From Atkinsonella hypoxylon (lineage: Eukaryota; Ascomycota; Sordariomycetes; Hypocreales; Clavicipitaceae), in contig JFHB01000048.1 in NCBI GenBank assembly GCA_000729835.1, positions 110,107-174,106 on the forward strand: DNA of 64,000 bases, given 5' to 3'. A program made the translations under genes and the position numbers. The notes below the pieces were generated by a model. That model was not told the DNA's origin and ran no database searches. It worked only from the letters and a program-made list of their open reading frames with translations. Positions 1-12,910 of this stretch are shown here, one piece after another (positions within the stretch are counted from its first letter, which is position 1; every line of letters begins with the position of its first letter).

Positions 1-196
1 AAGAAAACTAAAAAAAAAAAAAAACCAAACTCTGGTTCAGATGCTTCCCGCGGGTCCGAGGCAGCGGGCACTGGAATCAGTACAGGAGGCATGTCGAATC
101 CGTGTGTCACGTAAAGCAGTGAGTGGTGTTGCAGCTTTCCGTATCATGATGCGACAGCCCGTGCAACTCTGTCTTCCAGCGCCGTTCGGGCACAGG

Positions 197-200
<4 letters not shown>

Positions 201-246
<46 letters not shown>
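201..246. repeat. (CT)23 microsatellite
   Basis: An uninterrupted run of 23 CT dinucleotides, followed directly by an A-run. It produces artificial Ser-Leu or Arg-Glu repeat frames on the two strands, which I do not regard as coding. Confidence 0.97.
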
Positions 247-247
<1 letters not shown>

Positions 248-1945
248 AAAAAGGAGCCTGGGCCTTTCCCCCCTTTCCCGGGTCCAAGCCGAAAGCTGAA
301 GGTCGAGACGGAAAATTGTTGCACTAATTAATAACGGCAAACCTGGGAACTGGGAACTGGGAACAGTCGAAACCGACTTCGTGTCTACGTGCGTCAACCG
401 TCATGCTTATTCCCGCACAGAGCGATTCGAGATGTCACTGACGCATGGCATGGGCATGTGTACGGAGCATGTAGCGGACACACCAATTCTCCATTTGCCT
501 TTATAATGGAGAGACCAGGCATCGACAAGTTGGACGATTAAAATATGATAACTGATAGCGCCCTGGACAAACAAAGGATCATGATCTCTTTTGTATAGCG
601 GTCGATGGGCCGAATTTACTTGCGGCCATGGCAGAGCATAGTTACTAGCAAAACAAATCTTTGCATGCTTTTCCCCCGCTTCTTTCCCAAATCTGCCGTG
701 AAGATCCCCAACATCCTCTCGTCCAACCAAGGAGAGCAGAATAGTTCCTGAGCTTGTGGTCATAGTTCCTACCAGCCAGCTTCCTTTGAACTTCTGTGCG
801 AGCGAGCACTGACGCCTGCTGCTTCTCCACGCGCGGACCTCGGTTGGGTTCTCAACAGACGTCGGCAAACGCATATATCAAGATTCATCTCTGGGTGTTA
901 TACACCGACAATGGTTTAGCCATCTGGTAAAAAGCATTGCCAACCCTGTGCAGAATCTCCGCATGAGTATGGTCGGAACATATATGTGAGGGTCAAGAGG
1001 GAGGGGGGAGGGACCGTACATACATGTAGCTAGACTAATTACGTAGGGTCGCACTGCAACCTCGTGGTTCGCCTTGTGGCTTCAACTATAACTACCCATG
1101 ACTTGTTCTTCGTGATAGCACGAGCCCGCCTGTCTGGTCTGGTTTCATCACAGGCCGGGGAATGTTTGCCTCCGACTGGCCACGTGCTAACGGTCTGATG
1201 ATAAGGCAGAAGACGACCGTACGAATCGCTAAATGATTTCTGCAGACAAATACAGGAACAGGGCACAATTGACGCTTACGATACGCGAAATGGCCACATA
1301 CTTCTTCGAGGGAGGGGGGGGGGGATCTGTTTGTGGTAGAAACTAGGCAGGCTTGGTTGGATACTTTGCTTTATAGCTTGTTTTCTTTCTTTTTTTTTTT
1401 TGGTTTAAACATGACTGATTAAAAACGGACTATGTTACTGCAAGGTGATTTTCGAGATTGGCTGGCCTTGTTCCTGTGAAGGGGGTTCGGCGTTGGTGCC
1501 CATGTCGCGTCCAACAAATCAAAGTCTCCAATATACAGTAGTTAATATCCTTGACTTGTTTAACACGAATCTACTCTGCAGGGATGATTTACGCTAAATC
1601 AGACGCCTTGTTTTAGGACCCTTCTGAGACATTCCCTATACTTTGAGCTAAATCACGATCAACACGTAGGGGTACGTACGTACGCAGACTAGAGTCACCT
1701 CCGTCCTAGTTTTATTTCATGATCTTCTGGCACTAAAATTTGTAGCATACCTGCTAAGTGCTAGCTACGCGCGAGATTATATGGCCCGTCACAAGTTTCT
1801 GATCCGTTGTCAAACTTCGGAAAGTTGGCTGCGTGGACCCTTCTTCTGTCCTTCATTTTTGCATCTGCCTAGCACGCACAGCACGCTTAGTGACAGCGCA
1901 ATGCCACTTCTCCGTATGTGTACTTTGAATTGAAATGCCGCCGTC

Positions 1946-1977
1946 CACTCGTCCACTCGTCCACTCGCCCACTCGTT
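1946..1977. repeat. 8-bp tandem repeat, four copies
   Basis: Four adjacent copies of CACTCGTC; the third and fourth copies each differ by one base. Intergenic simple repeat without visible function. Confidence 0.85.
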
Positions 1978-3414
1978 CACATGTACGCCTAGCGCGACCC
2001 TGTTTGTTTCAGCACGCGCCTCCAAGTACCGACGATCCTGGGGCCCAGCAAGGCAACGTCCGGCAGGGTAAGAACAGCCAAATCAGTCAAGACCAGAATC
2101 CTCGGCGCCTCGGGATTGGTGGATCCAGCATCTGGAGTCGAAATCACGGCCATCCTCGACTTTAGTCCTCAACAGAATTCTGACTTGTGCTCCCCCGTTA
2201 TCCGTACACCAAAGTATATACTATACGTACACGCAAAGCGTCATTCGGACGAGGGAGGGAGCTCAAAAGGCGTCTTTACACACACCCCCTGTTCCTTCCT
2301 ACTGCCACCCCACACAATCCAGTACCGTGCCGGTCGGCTTCGCTGCATCTAGCCGAAAGCACACGCCCACGACGCCCTACGAAGAAAAGCCATGTACCAT
2401 ACTCCGTACATACCATGCACATGCAACCCTTGGATGATTTTTACAAATCTACTTTACATGGATAGCATCAGCCAATCACACATCACTTTGCATGGTTATC
2501 CCAAGACATGACAATACTTTCCAATCAGTATGCAAACAGAGTCTAGACTAAAGTCCCTCTACGCTATATTACATCATCGAATCTTACCACTAACGCTTCC
2601 AGTCTAGTTGCCTGCGAAATCATGTGGGAATCTCGCGTATCGTGATAAGCGTCGATTTAGCCCTGTCATGTATTTCTGTGAAATCATTCAGGGGTCGTAT
2701 TGTGGATGATCTGCACCATGAGACTGATGTCGATCGGGAATTGTGGATGGGGAACTTGTTGTTGTTTGGTCTACGGAATACGTCGCCCTGTCAGCAAATA
2801 AACTTGAGTGGTTGGAAAAGCTTTCTCGCTCACTCGTGTGTATAGGTAGATGGCACATGCCTACCACATACCGTAGTTTGCTGCTCATGGATCGCCGGCT
2901 ATCGCGGAGTGAGTCTTTCCAGTTATGTACCCATGCCTGCAGAGGCAGAGCCGGGGCTTCGCCTTTTCTTGTACTGTCTGGTTACGGTTACGAACCAGCA
3001 AGGGCAAGCAGCTACGTACCTAGCTAGGTGGCCTTGCTGTTTATCGGGAGCCGTGAGGAAGCATTACTTAGTCATAAGTCATTTGGACGGACCCGGCATC
3101 ATTGGCATCTTGGATCCTGGATCCGCTCCTTCACAAAGCATTCTTTCCACCCCCCTCCCCTTTTCTTGCCCCCAACACCTCGTCTTTTCATGTCCACATT
3201 ATTACGGAGCACCTCTTGCGCCTGGCATTGACTCGGCTTGGTTCGAGGTTCGAGGAGTCACCGAGATGCCTTGGGTCCGAGGCGTGGGACTAAGAAAAGA
3301 TAGTATATGCATCAATTTACACATATTATACTCCGTACAATGCATCTACCGGCTTGCCCAGAAGACGCAGCCTTGACCAGATTAATTGGCAACCACACTC
3401 CCATGACCACCGCG

Positions 3415-3447
3415 ATCCATCCACCCATCCATCCATCCATCATCTAT
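3415..3447. repeat. CCAT/CTAT simple repeat
   Basis: A short array of CCAT units passing into CTAT units. Simple-sequence DNA in the upstream region of the homeobox gene. Confidence 0.8.
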
Positions 3448-4296
3448 CTATTCACGTACACCAACGCCGGCAATTACGGAGATCCCCATGTCCCCCAAGT
3501 CTACACCAACACCTCGCACCACCATATTTGTAATTGTATCCGTACTTTCAAGCCCAAGCGTGTCCTCTCTGTATTGGAGTAAGGCTGATTATTATAACGA
3601 CCCCGGGTTGTCGTTACCATCCCATCCCCCCTTCGCCCTATGTCCGCCCTATGTCAATTTATGAGATAAACTATCTTTGACCAAAGTCCATCTACGGTAC
3701 TGCTCATGGCAGTTATCGTTATAATAATACCGAGAACGACACTCTATTCATTTCTTTGTTGATGATCCTGGTTTCATCAATTCCTAGCTTCCCTTCTCAT
3801 CCCAATCACAGACTCCCTCACTAATTATCTAGCCAAGAATTTCTCCCGTTTTTAACATACATATGTCACTCTGTTCCATTGGCATTCACATCCCCTTCCC
3901 CTCCTTGACTTCTATCACAATGAGCAATATAGCCTGCTAAATCACTTTGCTCAAGTTTGGTAATTCTCGACAGCCATAAGAACAACGATCTAGATGGTGT
4001 CACGAAGCATTGCGAACCATCGTCAACCGTCACCGCTTTCGCGTCAAACAAACGGCTCATTGCTTACAACTTCAGCAGCTGGCCCGCGGCATATTGATTC
4101 GAAACCTTGAACTGCCTGGGCTTGGATGCGTGCGAAAATCGATAGCGCATCGATATCATCAACTCTACTCACCTGAAAATCATACCCTCTTCACATCCTC
4201 TCAATGCTTATTACAAGGCTCTGTGAAACCACAAAACGCAGCCACTGGCCCTTTAATAACCATAACCGGCCACCAACTTGTCTGTCAAGCTCACGC

Positions 4297-6306
4297 ATGT
4301 CGGACAAGCACACACTGCCGCCTCCAGTTGAGCCAGATTGGCAGGGGCAGTATTCCTATCTTCACCAGTCTGAGATTGAGAGCTTCTCACGCGCCGTTGC
4401 GGATACGAGATTTCACGGAGAGCAGAATAAAGCTAGTGTCACTTCAGGGTCGGGCAGTCTGGCCATCCAAAGTCGGGATCTCAGGGTCGAAGTGTCGGAT
4501 CGAGATGCACTGCCTAACGTCGGGGATCACAGCTCGCAACGCAACAGAACTTCACCCTCTATGGTTAGCTCACCAGGTCCAATTGCCGATACAGGACAGA
4601 ATACGCGGAATTTAAGCTCCGGCCCGGACCAGTTTGCTTTTTCGAGACTATCAGAGTCTGGCAATGCGAATTCAAAGTCCTCGGGCGAGCAAATGCCAGA
4701 AAGTGACCTGCGCACATACGAAAGACGTAACAAGGGCTCGAACATGAGCCGGGAGACGGACTATGACATTGACGATGAAGATGGAGACGACGGTGAGGAA
4801 GACACGCAACTGCATGGGCAAACTGTAGCAGAGCGACTTGCAGCACGTCGCAAAATGAAAAGATTTCGGTATGTGAAAATTTGCCCCCCTCAAAAGGCAA
4901 AAGTTGCCGTCTTCCATATAGAGGCTAATAACCTTCAGGCTTACACATCAACAAACTCGATTTTTAATGAGCGAGTTTGCCAAGCAACCGCATCCTGACG
5001 CTGCTCATAGAGAGCGACTTTCGAGAGAGATTCCAGGCCTGAGTCCGCGACAGGTTCAAGTCTGGTTCCAGAATCGGTGAGGCGAGAGAAAAGTTTAGCT
5101 ATTCGGGATCACGACTAATGTTTTACGTATGTAGAAGAGCGAAGATTAAGAGGCTGACAGCGGATGACCGGGACAGAATGATCCGGATGCGGGCAGTTCC
5201 AGATGATTTCGACAACGTGCAAGCCCTGCATTCTCCCTATGGTGCTGTTCACGGTGTCACACCGGCGCTTTCCACCTCTCAGCCCGCTTCAGTCGGTAGT
5301 CCCTACGGCTCTCAAGATACACGACCACTTATGTTGGATGTAAGACGAGGCGGAGGGGAAGCGTATCTGCCTTCGACCGGATTAACGCCCTCGTTTGGGG
5401 GAATGGAACTGGGCCAGTCAGGACCTATAAGCGGCTCGGAAATAGCGTCGACAGCGACTCCGTTATATCAAGACCGATTCAGCAGCGGCGGTTCTTCCCC
5501 GTCCCTTTCTGGTCTCGGATTTCGAACTTCAGCTCCTTATTGGACCTCTGGAAGCACCAGCATAGAAAGCGCAACCCAGAGCAACAGGACAAACCGGGAC
5601 TGGAATCCGAGAAGCGCTCCAGAGGCACTGCATACTCCCCTTGGAATCTACCAAGGAGACACCACTGTATCGAATACACCCAATCGCCAACAAATGAGCT
5701 ACCATGGTAACCAGTTTGCATCGCCAGTCTCCGGGGGTTTCAGTAGCATAGAATCTCAGACATACTCGGGTGAGTATGCTGTGGTTCATGTACATTTGCT
5801 TAGCCTTTAAATCCCCTCTCACGGAAGGATGCTAACGTATTCGAGAGGCAGGTAATACACAGATACCCGCAAGGAGCTCAGAAAGCGCGACTGTGGTGGA
5901 AGAATCGGAACAAAGCGAGATTAGAAGCTCTCACTCGACCTCGTCTGGTTCTCTGACCATGGATTTTGGACTCAGAGATTCAGGTCGAGGTGCAGGGACA
6001 TTATCGTCGACCCATTCACATCTCCAGGATCGGCTTCACGCACTTCCTCCTCTCCGAGCAAACATGACTTCTTCTCCAGCAAATTACTCCCAAGGATCAG
6101 TATCCGCGCCGTTAGAAATGCCCTCGGACCGACTCTTTCAAATCCACAATGATAAGACAACAGTGGAATACTCGAGCCCTCAATTAAGTGCTCCAGTGTC
6201 TGCAACCAGCGAATACGGCTTTAACCGACCGTTTGCATTACCAGTACCTAGTCGGAGCGCAAGCAGTGGCCCATTGAAGGATTTGTTTGGTAACGGTGTC
6301 TTATAA
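4297..6306 (+). CDS. Homeobox transcription factor
   Basis: Predicted sequence-specific DNA-binding regulator acting in the nucleus. My model has four exons, 4297-4868, 4939-5076, 5135-5769 and 5852-6306, with GT-AG introns of 70, 58 and 82 nt, giving 599 residues. The homeodomain spans about residues 185-244 and is assembled across the first three exons. Its recognition helix contains WFQNRRAKIKR, with Trp233, Phe234, Asn236 and Arg238 at the invariant positions 48, 49, 51 and 53. An acidic patch precedes the domain. The remaining two thirds is rich in Ser, Gly, Pro and Thr and has no recognisable domain, as is usual for fungal homeobox regulators. The chosen ATG is the second in its frame; an upstream one at 4204 would add 31 residues. 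A further 3' intron beginning near 6290 cannot be excluded. The target genes cannot be inferred. Confidence 0.88.
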
Positions 6307-8940
6307 TGCCTCTGCACTCCTTGCATTATCTCTATTATTCGGGACAAGAGAAGTGGTGGACCGACAGCCGAAAGTTCGCTGCATTGTGCCTGCGAGGAGA
6401 GAAAGGGAGAAGAACTGTTATGTTATAACTTGCCTCTTTTCTGCACCTGCAGCACGTACTATATGCCTCGTCATGTTTCAAACGCCGCGACATCTGCCGG
6501 TGTGATGGATAACGATGCTAAGCATTTCTGCTTTCTAGCCTCCCTATTCTTGATCCTCTCGCCCCAGAATAACAAAAAGCAGAAACTGGGACCGGGAAGA
6601 TCTTTGTACATTGAATGTGGTGTAAAAGACACTCCTTTTGGAATAGGATAGATGATACAGGCGGAGTTGACTTATGAACGGGACAAGAGGAAAGGATCTG
6701 AAGGAATTGCAGTTGTTTAACAACAGTTATCATGCCAATCATGCCATTTGACCATTTCGTTTTTGCTCATATTTCTTGGTTAAAAAAAAAAAAAAGAAAA
6801 AAAAGATAGAGACAAATCATGTGGCTACTGCCCCTCTGACGACGGCATCACGAGCATTACGATCAACGGGCCGCATGCCTGGAATGCGGTCACCCGCGCC
6901 TAACATCTGCCTTCTAAGCTTTTGACGCAAATACCACTCGAAAATTTTGCATATTCACAGGAATGGGGATTCATTCTGCGCAGACTACAACTTACACTAG
7001 GTGACTTCATCCTCTTCAGCAATAGAACGCCGACTGCCCGCACAGCCTACTTCACAGGGTGAACGGCGCGCTTGGGCCTATGGGTCCCAGCAAAATATGT
7101 TTCAACTTCAACAAGCCTATAACTAATGGCGGCTGTATCTAATATCAGGCCATGCTGTAGCGGCGTAGGAGAAGATGGAGTCCTCTCATCGCGGGCATGA
7201 AAAGTCGTGGTTGCGAGTGGCTTCCGTGTCTCTCCTCATAGTTCTCTGAGTCCTTATTTTTTGCGATGAGAGCACACAAGGTATCTTCTTTTGTAAAGGC
7301 GGACATGAACTCGCTAGTAATTAGCCCATGCTTGCGGATTAGATATTTATGAACAAAATAATCCACGTCGGTCCACTTCTCGATGGTGTTGGCAATCAGC
7401 GGTTCGGCGCAATTTGTTCTCGTAGTCCATTCATTGTGGAGTTCAAGTTTCCTAACCAGTCCATTTTTCGAGTTTTGAAAATCGCTAGAAACGCGTCAAA
7501 TGCTCTTTCGAGTAAGAGCTACCATAAACTGAGGTGTTCAGTACTAGTTGTATATTAGCGTCGCCCACTGAGCTATAGAAGCAGCGCAACGTACTGGCCA
7601 ACGACTCCACTCCCAATCAAGCACGACAGAGCTGGATCTATCCACTCTATGGCGTGCTTGGAGAACAAGAAGTGGTTGTGCCAGCTTCTAGTCCCATTTC
7701 ATCGGTCAGAGTTTTTTTAAAAGCATCATAACAAACGCGAGGCAGCATGTTCGTGTGTGAAGAGGTGGCGGATTGTAGGAGAACATGATTATCGTAGTAT
7801 GCATCTCAAATGCTGAAAGAGTGGAACTCCTCGAGTTGAAGCATGTTCATTTCAATCGATGGGTCTTGTGACTAACATGAACCTCGCTTGTGCTGTTCTC
7901 AAGTCTGCCAGTTGAAGGAGATTCCTGTAGCCTCATATGTACATAAAAGTCTGCCAGCGATGTAGATAGTTCAGCCCTACGGCAAGGAGGCAGGCGTTGT
8001 GAGTCAATAGGCGACAGGTGTCTGCCATCGATACAATCAAGAATCATAAATAAATGTCGATAGAAGATCAGTGCCTGCGTCTGCGCGATAGGCGAGGACC
8101 TTTGGGATAGGTATCGAGGTGCATTCTGATAGACGTCTGATCGTGGTAAGTGAATGTCACGATAGAAAATAAGATGGCACCTACTTCATGGTAGCAAACT
8201 CGCTTCGCAGTTCAATGCGCGGGCAGTATGCCAGGCATGGCAGCAATGGAACGCCGAAGACGTATCTCTGCCCATTCGAGAATCGAAAAAAAAAAAGAGA
8301 GATTATGACCGCCACTAGCAAAAATAATCGCCCAGGGCTATCGATTTAAAGAAGTGACAAGGTTTTTTGAATAACGCCGGCAGCCACGGTAAGCGCAGAG
8401 GTGACGAAATCAGCCCACTACAACAGGGTGACAACAGAAGTACCCACTTTTAAGCTTCGTCTACCAGGCATAGTCCGTATAGCAGCCAGTCACCATTTTC
8501 ATCAATAATTCGAGTTTTCTTTAGGAGCATGACTGTGGTTCCCATTCTCACTACGAAGCAATCAAGGTTGAGAACAACAGCTGAACCTGACAAGCAATGT
8601 ATATGTTCAGCGCCTGCAAACGCGATATGGAACCGCCGTTCCAGCCTCCACGACATCTAGATGATGGCCGCAAGCCGGTACACTTGAAAAGGCGAGCGGT
8701 TGGTTTGCTTGTAGTCCGATATGCACCATTCACTCGTCGAACTATTCTAGATTTGCGGATAGCATTCTCCATCCATCGGAGGAATTCGTGCCACTCCCTT
8801 TATCGGGTGGGGACGGCTCGCTCACTAGTGGGAAATGGCGTCTTTCGCAAAGGATCGAATGAATAATCACTTTGCACGCCTGTCTGTGTCATCACGAGGA
8901 ATCTGATCTTGACATCTCAAGGGATGAATCGCCACTCACG
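6307..8940. other. Gene-free interval between homeobox and Rieske genes
   Basis: Contains the 3' end of the homeobox transcript, an A-rich tract near 6782-6804, and only short open frames with no family resemblance on either strand. No tRNA, repeat pair or transposon end was recognised. Composition is like the surrounding genic DNA, not like the AT-rich block beyond 42.4 kb. Confidence 0.5.
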
Positions 8941-9590
8941 ATGAACTATTTTTTCAAGAGTCGCCCGGGCATAAGCTGGGTCTCTGTCGGACCAGCCTCA
9001 TCCTTCCCGGATCTCGGCGACGATATGGGCAACCTCATTGAAGCTCGCTTGTGCAATGCTGCTATGCGGCCAGGATGCAAGATCTTCCACATCCCCAAAG
9101 ACGAACCATCTCAGGCAGAGGAGATTATTGTTTCGACGGACAGCGTGGAATCGCCCAGCTCGGGTGACGAGCTGCTGAACCAGGTCCTGGTGTTTCAGTA
9201 CAGAGGGAAGTTCCATGCCGTTGATCATGTGAGTTTAAATACTCGGTATTAGACCCTGGCGAAGTTGTCGTTGAAAAAAGCTCGTCCATTGACTGTATTG
9301 AATTTATAATCCTGCAGCGATGTCCTCATTCGTCATACCCCTTGTCAAACGGCATGCCCTTTGATATCGAAGACTTTGGCGTCAAATTGAGTGCCGGGCT
9401 GACATGTCCGAAGCACGGGTGGTCCTTCGATCTCTTCACAGGCATGTCGGACACGGGTCGCTACAAACTGCCTGTGTGGGAAGTGCAAATACGAGATGCA
9501 GACGGGCTCAACTTAATAGATCCCTTGAAAAGCAATGGCATGGTGGAGGAGACAACAGTTTGGGTCAGACGCAGGCAGAGATTGGACTAA
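8941..9590 (+). CDS. Rieske-type [2Fe-2S] domain protein
   Basis: Small predicted iron-sulfur protein of 186 residues. Two exons, 8941-9228 and 9318-9590, are joined in phase 0 across an 89-nt GT-AG intron. The second exon begins with the first cluster box, Cys98-Pro-His100, and the second box is Cys126-Pro-Lys-His129-Gly-Trp, so two Cys and two His ligands are present in the order expected for a Rieske centre. The gap between the boxes is 25 residues, somewhat longer than in compact Rieske ferredoxins. There is no catalytic oxygenase domain, no membrane segment and no evident targeting peptide, so it resembles stand-alone Rieske/Rfesd-like electron carriers rather than the bc1 complex subunit. 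ATG 8941 is the first ATG in this frame. The partner enzyme is unknown. Confidence 0.85.
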
Positions 9591-11080
9591 GAGATGAGAC
9601 ACGATATAGGATTTACCAACGATGCGGCGGCTGCTCTAAACGACCAAAGCATTGTTCGCGATAGTCTTACTACGCTCTTCTTGCGCTTTGAGCAATCATC
9701 TGAGGAGCAATTCTGCATTTCAATATTATAGGCTTGTGTACGTCGCACGGTATATTGGGGGTCCTAAACCGAGCATTCACTGCGGCGTAGCCACGTTACA
9801 ATTTTTGCAATAGTGTACTATTCGTGCCTCCACGGGAATCTGACGCATGAATGCTCAGATTTTGGTCGGCCCTATTTTGGAGGCGAACACACTGGATCAA
9901 CAACTGGCATTACATTGATCTTGGGATTGGGCGCAAGAAACTTGACTGCGTCGAAAGAATACCGGCAGTCGTGATTACTGAGCAGAGCTGCATTATGATG
10001 TTGTGGCAATACTAAAAGACTATAGTTTATAGACAGAGTATGGCGTCATAATCCATAGCGGAACAATAGAGAGAATGTGTTCATGCTGAGCGCTGTGAAG
10101 CGCACATGGGGTTTTCAGACGGTTGCCATATGACAAACACTGCGCTGCGAGAGCGAGGTGAACACATATCGATGCTGCATTGCAGATATAGCCCTGCATC
10201 GCAGCCACGTGAATAAGGAGGTAGCTGTGTGCAACATCTTCGCTCTTCTAATATCGTGGGTTTCATGCAGGAATCTGAATCAGCCAAGTTAGTCGCAACC
10301 TTTCTGCAATGTGTGCAAGCCCGTCCAATCTATAACCACGATTCAGACAATGCCATTTCCTCCTGCGGACCACGCGGTTGGTGCTCGTTGCAAAATGCGA
10401 CGTCGCCGACTACAATCGCGGCCATTAGGGTTACCAGAAATAATTCATTCATCATTAACGATAGCAGTATTTTCTTCTTGTGTACATGGACGGAGGACGC
10501 ATGAAACTAACCCACCATGTTGCAAGGCTCGACGGCAGAGCAGCGTTCGCAGATAAGCCGCAGCTCAATGTATGTTATACACGTCCATCGTACAGGAAGA
10601 GAACAAACAAGAATTCAAGTATGTCACTTGCATCAGGTCATCACCGCATCATGGTAGCCGCACTAGGGGCCCTCGTGATGATGGTTTTAGGCAAGGTTGA
10701 GGAAGATTTGTTCTAGACCATTGCTCGATTGCCGTCAGCCATCGTATGAGATTTTGAACGAATTCAAAGCGAAACTGGCGAATGTGATGTCGTCGAGTCA
10801 TGCGGTCGTGTTGATAAAGAAACAAAGGAAGGGAAAGAAAAAGGTAAAGTCGCTTGCTCTATAAAAGATATTCTCGGCGCAAGTGGTGAATCACGTGATG
10901 GGGTGGCGCTACTGCGGATCGCCCAAACGACCCGGCGGATGATTGTACCCTATCGTTGAGACATTCAGCCTCATCCTTTCATCCGCCCGATGCCTCACGC
11001 CTCTCTGTCACCCTCTGGCCCTTCGCGCTTCCCAGGCTAGATACCCGACAGAATTTTTCTACCGCGCCGTCAGTCAAATC
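9591..11080. other. Gene-free interval, Rieske to Med19
   Basis: About 1.5 kb of normal-composition DNA with only short, unrecognisable open frames. The last few hundred bases, pyrimidine-rich just before 11081, probably include the Med19 promoter and leader. No RNA gene or transposon was recognised. Confidence 0.5.
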
Positions 11081-12244
11081 ATGGCCGCCGCTCTCCCCAC
11101 GCCCGCGCACAGCGTCAGCTCGAGCAGCTCGCACCTCGACATCATGACGTCCGACGAAACACCGTTCAAGAGAAAGCGACCACTCGACGACATGGGGGAC
11201 CGCGACCAGAAGAAAATGTATATCGGGAGCAGCGCGCTGGGGATCGAAGACTTGCACTTGGATATTGGCGAGAAGTACTTACTTTGCCAATATCCTGATG
11301 GCCAAACTCGTAAGGCCCTTCCCCCCCCTGCACTGGCTCTTTTGATCTCGCGTTCTTGTCGCTTTGGGGCAGGCTCTTCGCCAGAACGTGGAAACCATCG
11401 ACAGTAATTGGGAGATCTGTGTTTATGCGGAAGCATGTGTGATAGTTAACAAGTGTGTGGCCATCTCTAGAGCAACCTGAGCAGTTACCTCGGACTTCGG
11501 AAGATTTGTACGAGATTTTCGAGCTGGCCGGTCTAGCAGCTGAAGTTGCCCGCGAGAAGCCAAATGGCGAGAAGAACGCCTTGAGGAAGACATACAAGGG
11601 CCATATCAAGCGATTAGGAGTTGCCGGCCATTTTGACGTGCAGAAGAAGAAGGAAGACGCCCCGTCAGAATTTATGGCGATGCTTCAAGTGCCCGAGCTG
11701 GAATGGAACGTTCACCAAGTCAAAGGCCGTGAAGTCTCAGATGGCCTGTCGCAAACTGCTTTAGCCAACCTGGGCCGCGCCATGACTATGTCCAAAGGTC
11801 CTGTTCCCAAATCCGTCTGGGATACATCTGTGCTTGGCGACCTCGGACCATCCAACGGACATACCTCAAAACCGATATCAGCTAAACCCTCGGCGCCGAA
11901 TACACCACTTGCCTCGACGCCGAACGCAATGGGCAGACTGAAACCCCAGGTACCGCCTGGTCATGACCCGAACCGGCCGCGGAGAAATATTAAGAAGCGG
12001 TCCTACGGCGATAGCAGTTTCGAGGGTTATGGTGAAGGATTCCCCGATGACGATGGCGGCATGGACACGGGCTACTCAACGGGAGAGGGCGAGGCAGGCC
12101 AGAAGCGACGCAAAAAGGTAGCTTGTTTTCCGCAGACTCGCTATCATAGGATAAGTCCTCTAACTGTCATAGAATTCCGGAAACTCGACGCCGAATCCGA
12201 TTATGCAACGGCAAAGTTACGGCCCTGGCATGGTCGGTGCTTAA
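11081..12244 (+). CDS. med19: Mediator complex subunit 19 (Rox3)
   Basis: Predicted head-module subunit of Mediator, which connects gene-specific activators to RNA polymerase II in the nucleus. Three exons, 11081-11309, 11471-12117 and 12173-12244, give 315 residues. The conserved core starts with GEKYLLCQ, continues through a helix rich in Leu-Tyr-Glu-Ile-Phe, and ends with the family signature LRKTYKGHIKRLGVAGHFDV. The C-terminal third is low-complexity and carries the basic stretch GQKRRKK; the final 24-residue exon (SGNSTPNPIMQRQSYGPG) follows a short intron with a TAAC-type branch region. The first intron, 161 nt, is longer than the others. The start is the first ATG of its frame. The gene converges with the Zn2Cys6 regulator, the two stop codons being about 0.67 kb apart. 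Confidence 0.9.
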
Positions 12245-12910
12245 TAACTCCCGTCCTCATGCCAAGATTACAAAATATCGACAATCACGATTGAGCTGGC
12301 TTCACGCGTATCAGTCTACGGGCTTTGAGGATATCGTCAAATATCCTTTTGTAGTATCGGCTAGCAAGCAGGACCCGGCCTATTCGTCCCATTCCTGAAT
12401 ACCACGAATCAACGTACACGTGTGAACCGTGAGATTCAGTCCTTATAACCCTATCTCTTCAACCCTCTTTAGCACTAGATATTACTAGTCGTATCGATCA
12501 CAGTGCACTATAGTATGGGCATTATACATACTTGTTTCTTCATCGCATCTCTAGTTCGGCAGGACACGACCAGAATGGAGCTTACCATAACGTATCTCAG
12601 TTGGGATAACACATCATGTACAGGAACAGGGCAAAAAGTCACGACACGAAACTAGAGGACCCCCTTTGAGCGATATTTGGCGTTTTTGGAGTTGACTTGA
12701 TGCGTTTTTTTTTTTTGAAAAAATTGGGGTTGAGTCACGAAACGGAGGGTCTATCAATGGAAAGGAAATTTTTCTTGTTTGAGTAAGTTCAATAAATAAA
12801 CAAAGATCAGGAAAGCCATCTTTGAGCGGTTTTATATATCGTTATGGGATCATGATTATATTTACGTAGGAGAACAAGCCATGTACCTTTCCCCTTCTTT
12901 CTTCTTTCTT
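12245..12910. other. Convergent intergenic region
   Basis: Shared 3' region of two convergent genes. It contains T- and A-runs near 12705-12725 and AT-rich sequence suitable for polyadenylation of both transcripts. No open frame worth reporting and no stable hairpin that I can see. Confidence 0.5.

Larger units (their letters stand above)
1..4296. other. Long gene-free region upstream of the homeobox gene
   Basis: No convincing protein gene was found in these 4.3 kb. The open frames present are short, lack family resemblance and run through low-complexity DNA. The region holds a CT microsatellite, an 8-bp tandem repeat near 1946-1977, CCAT-type repeats near 3415-3447, and two copies of the 9-mer TACTCCGTA (2400-2408, 3329-3337). 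A long upstream region is common for fungal developmental regulators, so part of it is probably promoter and 5' leader of the homeobox gene at 4297. That is inference. Confidence 0.6.

Noticed and set aside
41..331. Open frame with a long Ser-Leu repeat (and Arg-Glu on the other strand)
   Set aside because: It is produced by the (CT)23 microsatellite; flanks have no coding resemblance.
407..874. 155-codon minus-strand open frame
   Set aside because: No family resemblance, no signal or domain, and no splice context; longest of several random frames in an intergenic region.
4010..4615. 201-codon frame overlapping the first homeobox exon
   Set aside because: Different frame from the exon that encodes the homeodomain protein; shadow of a real gene.
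10420..10440. Telomere-like TTAGGG
   Set aside because: A single isolated unit, not an array.
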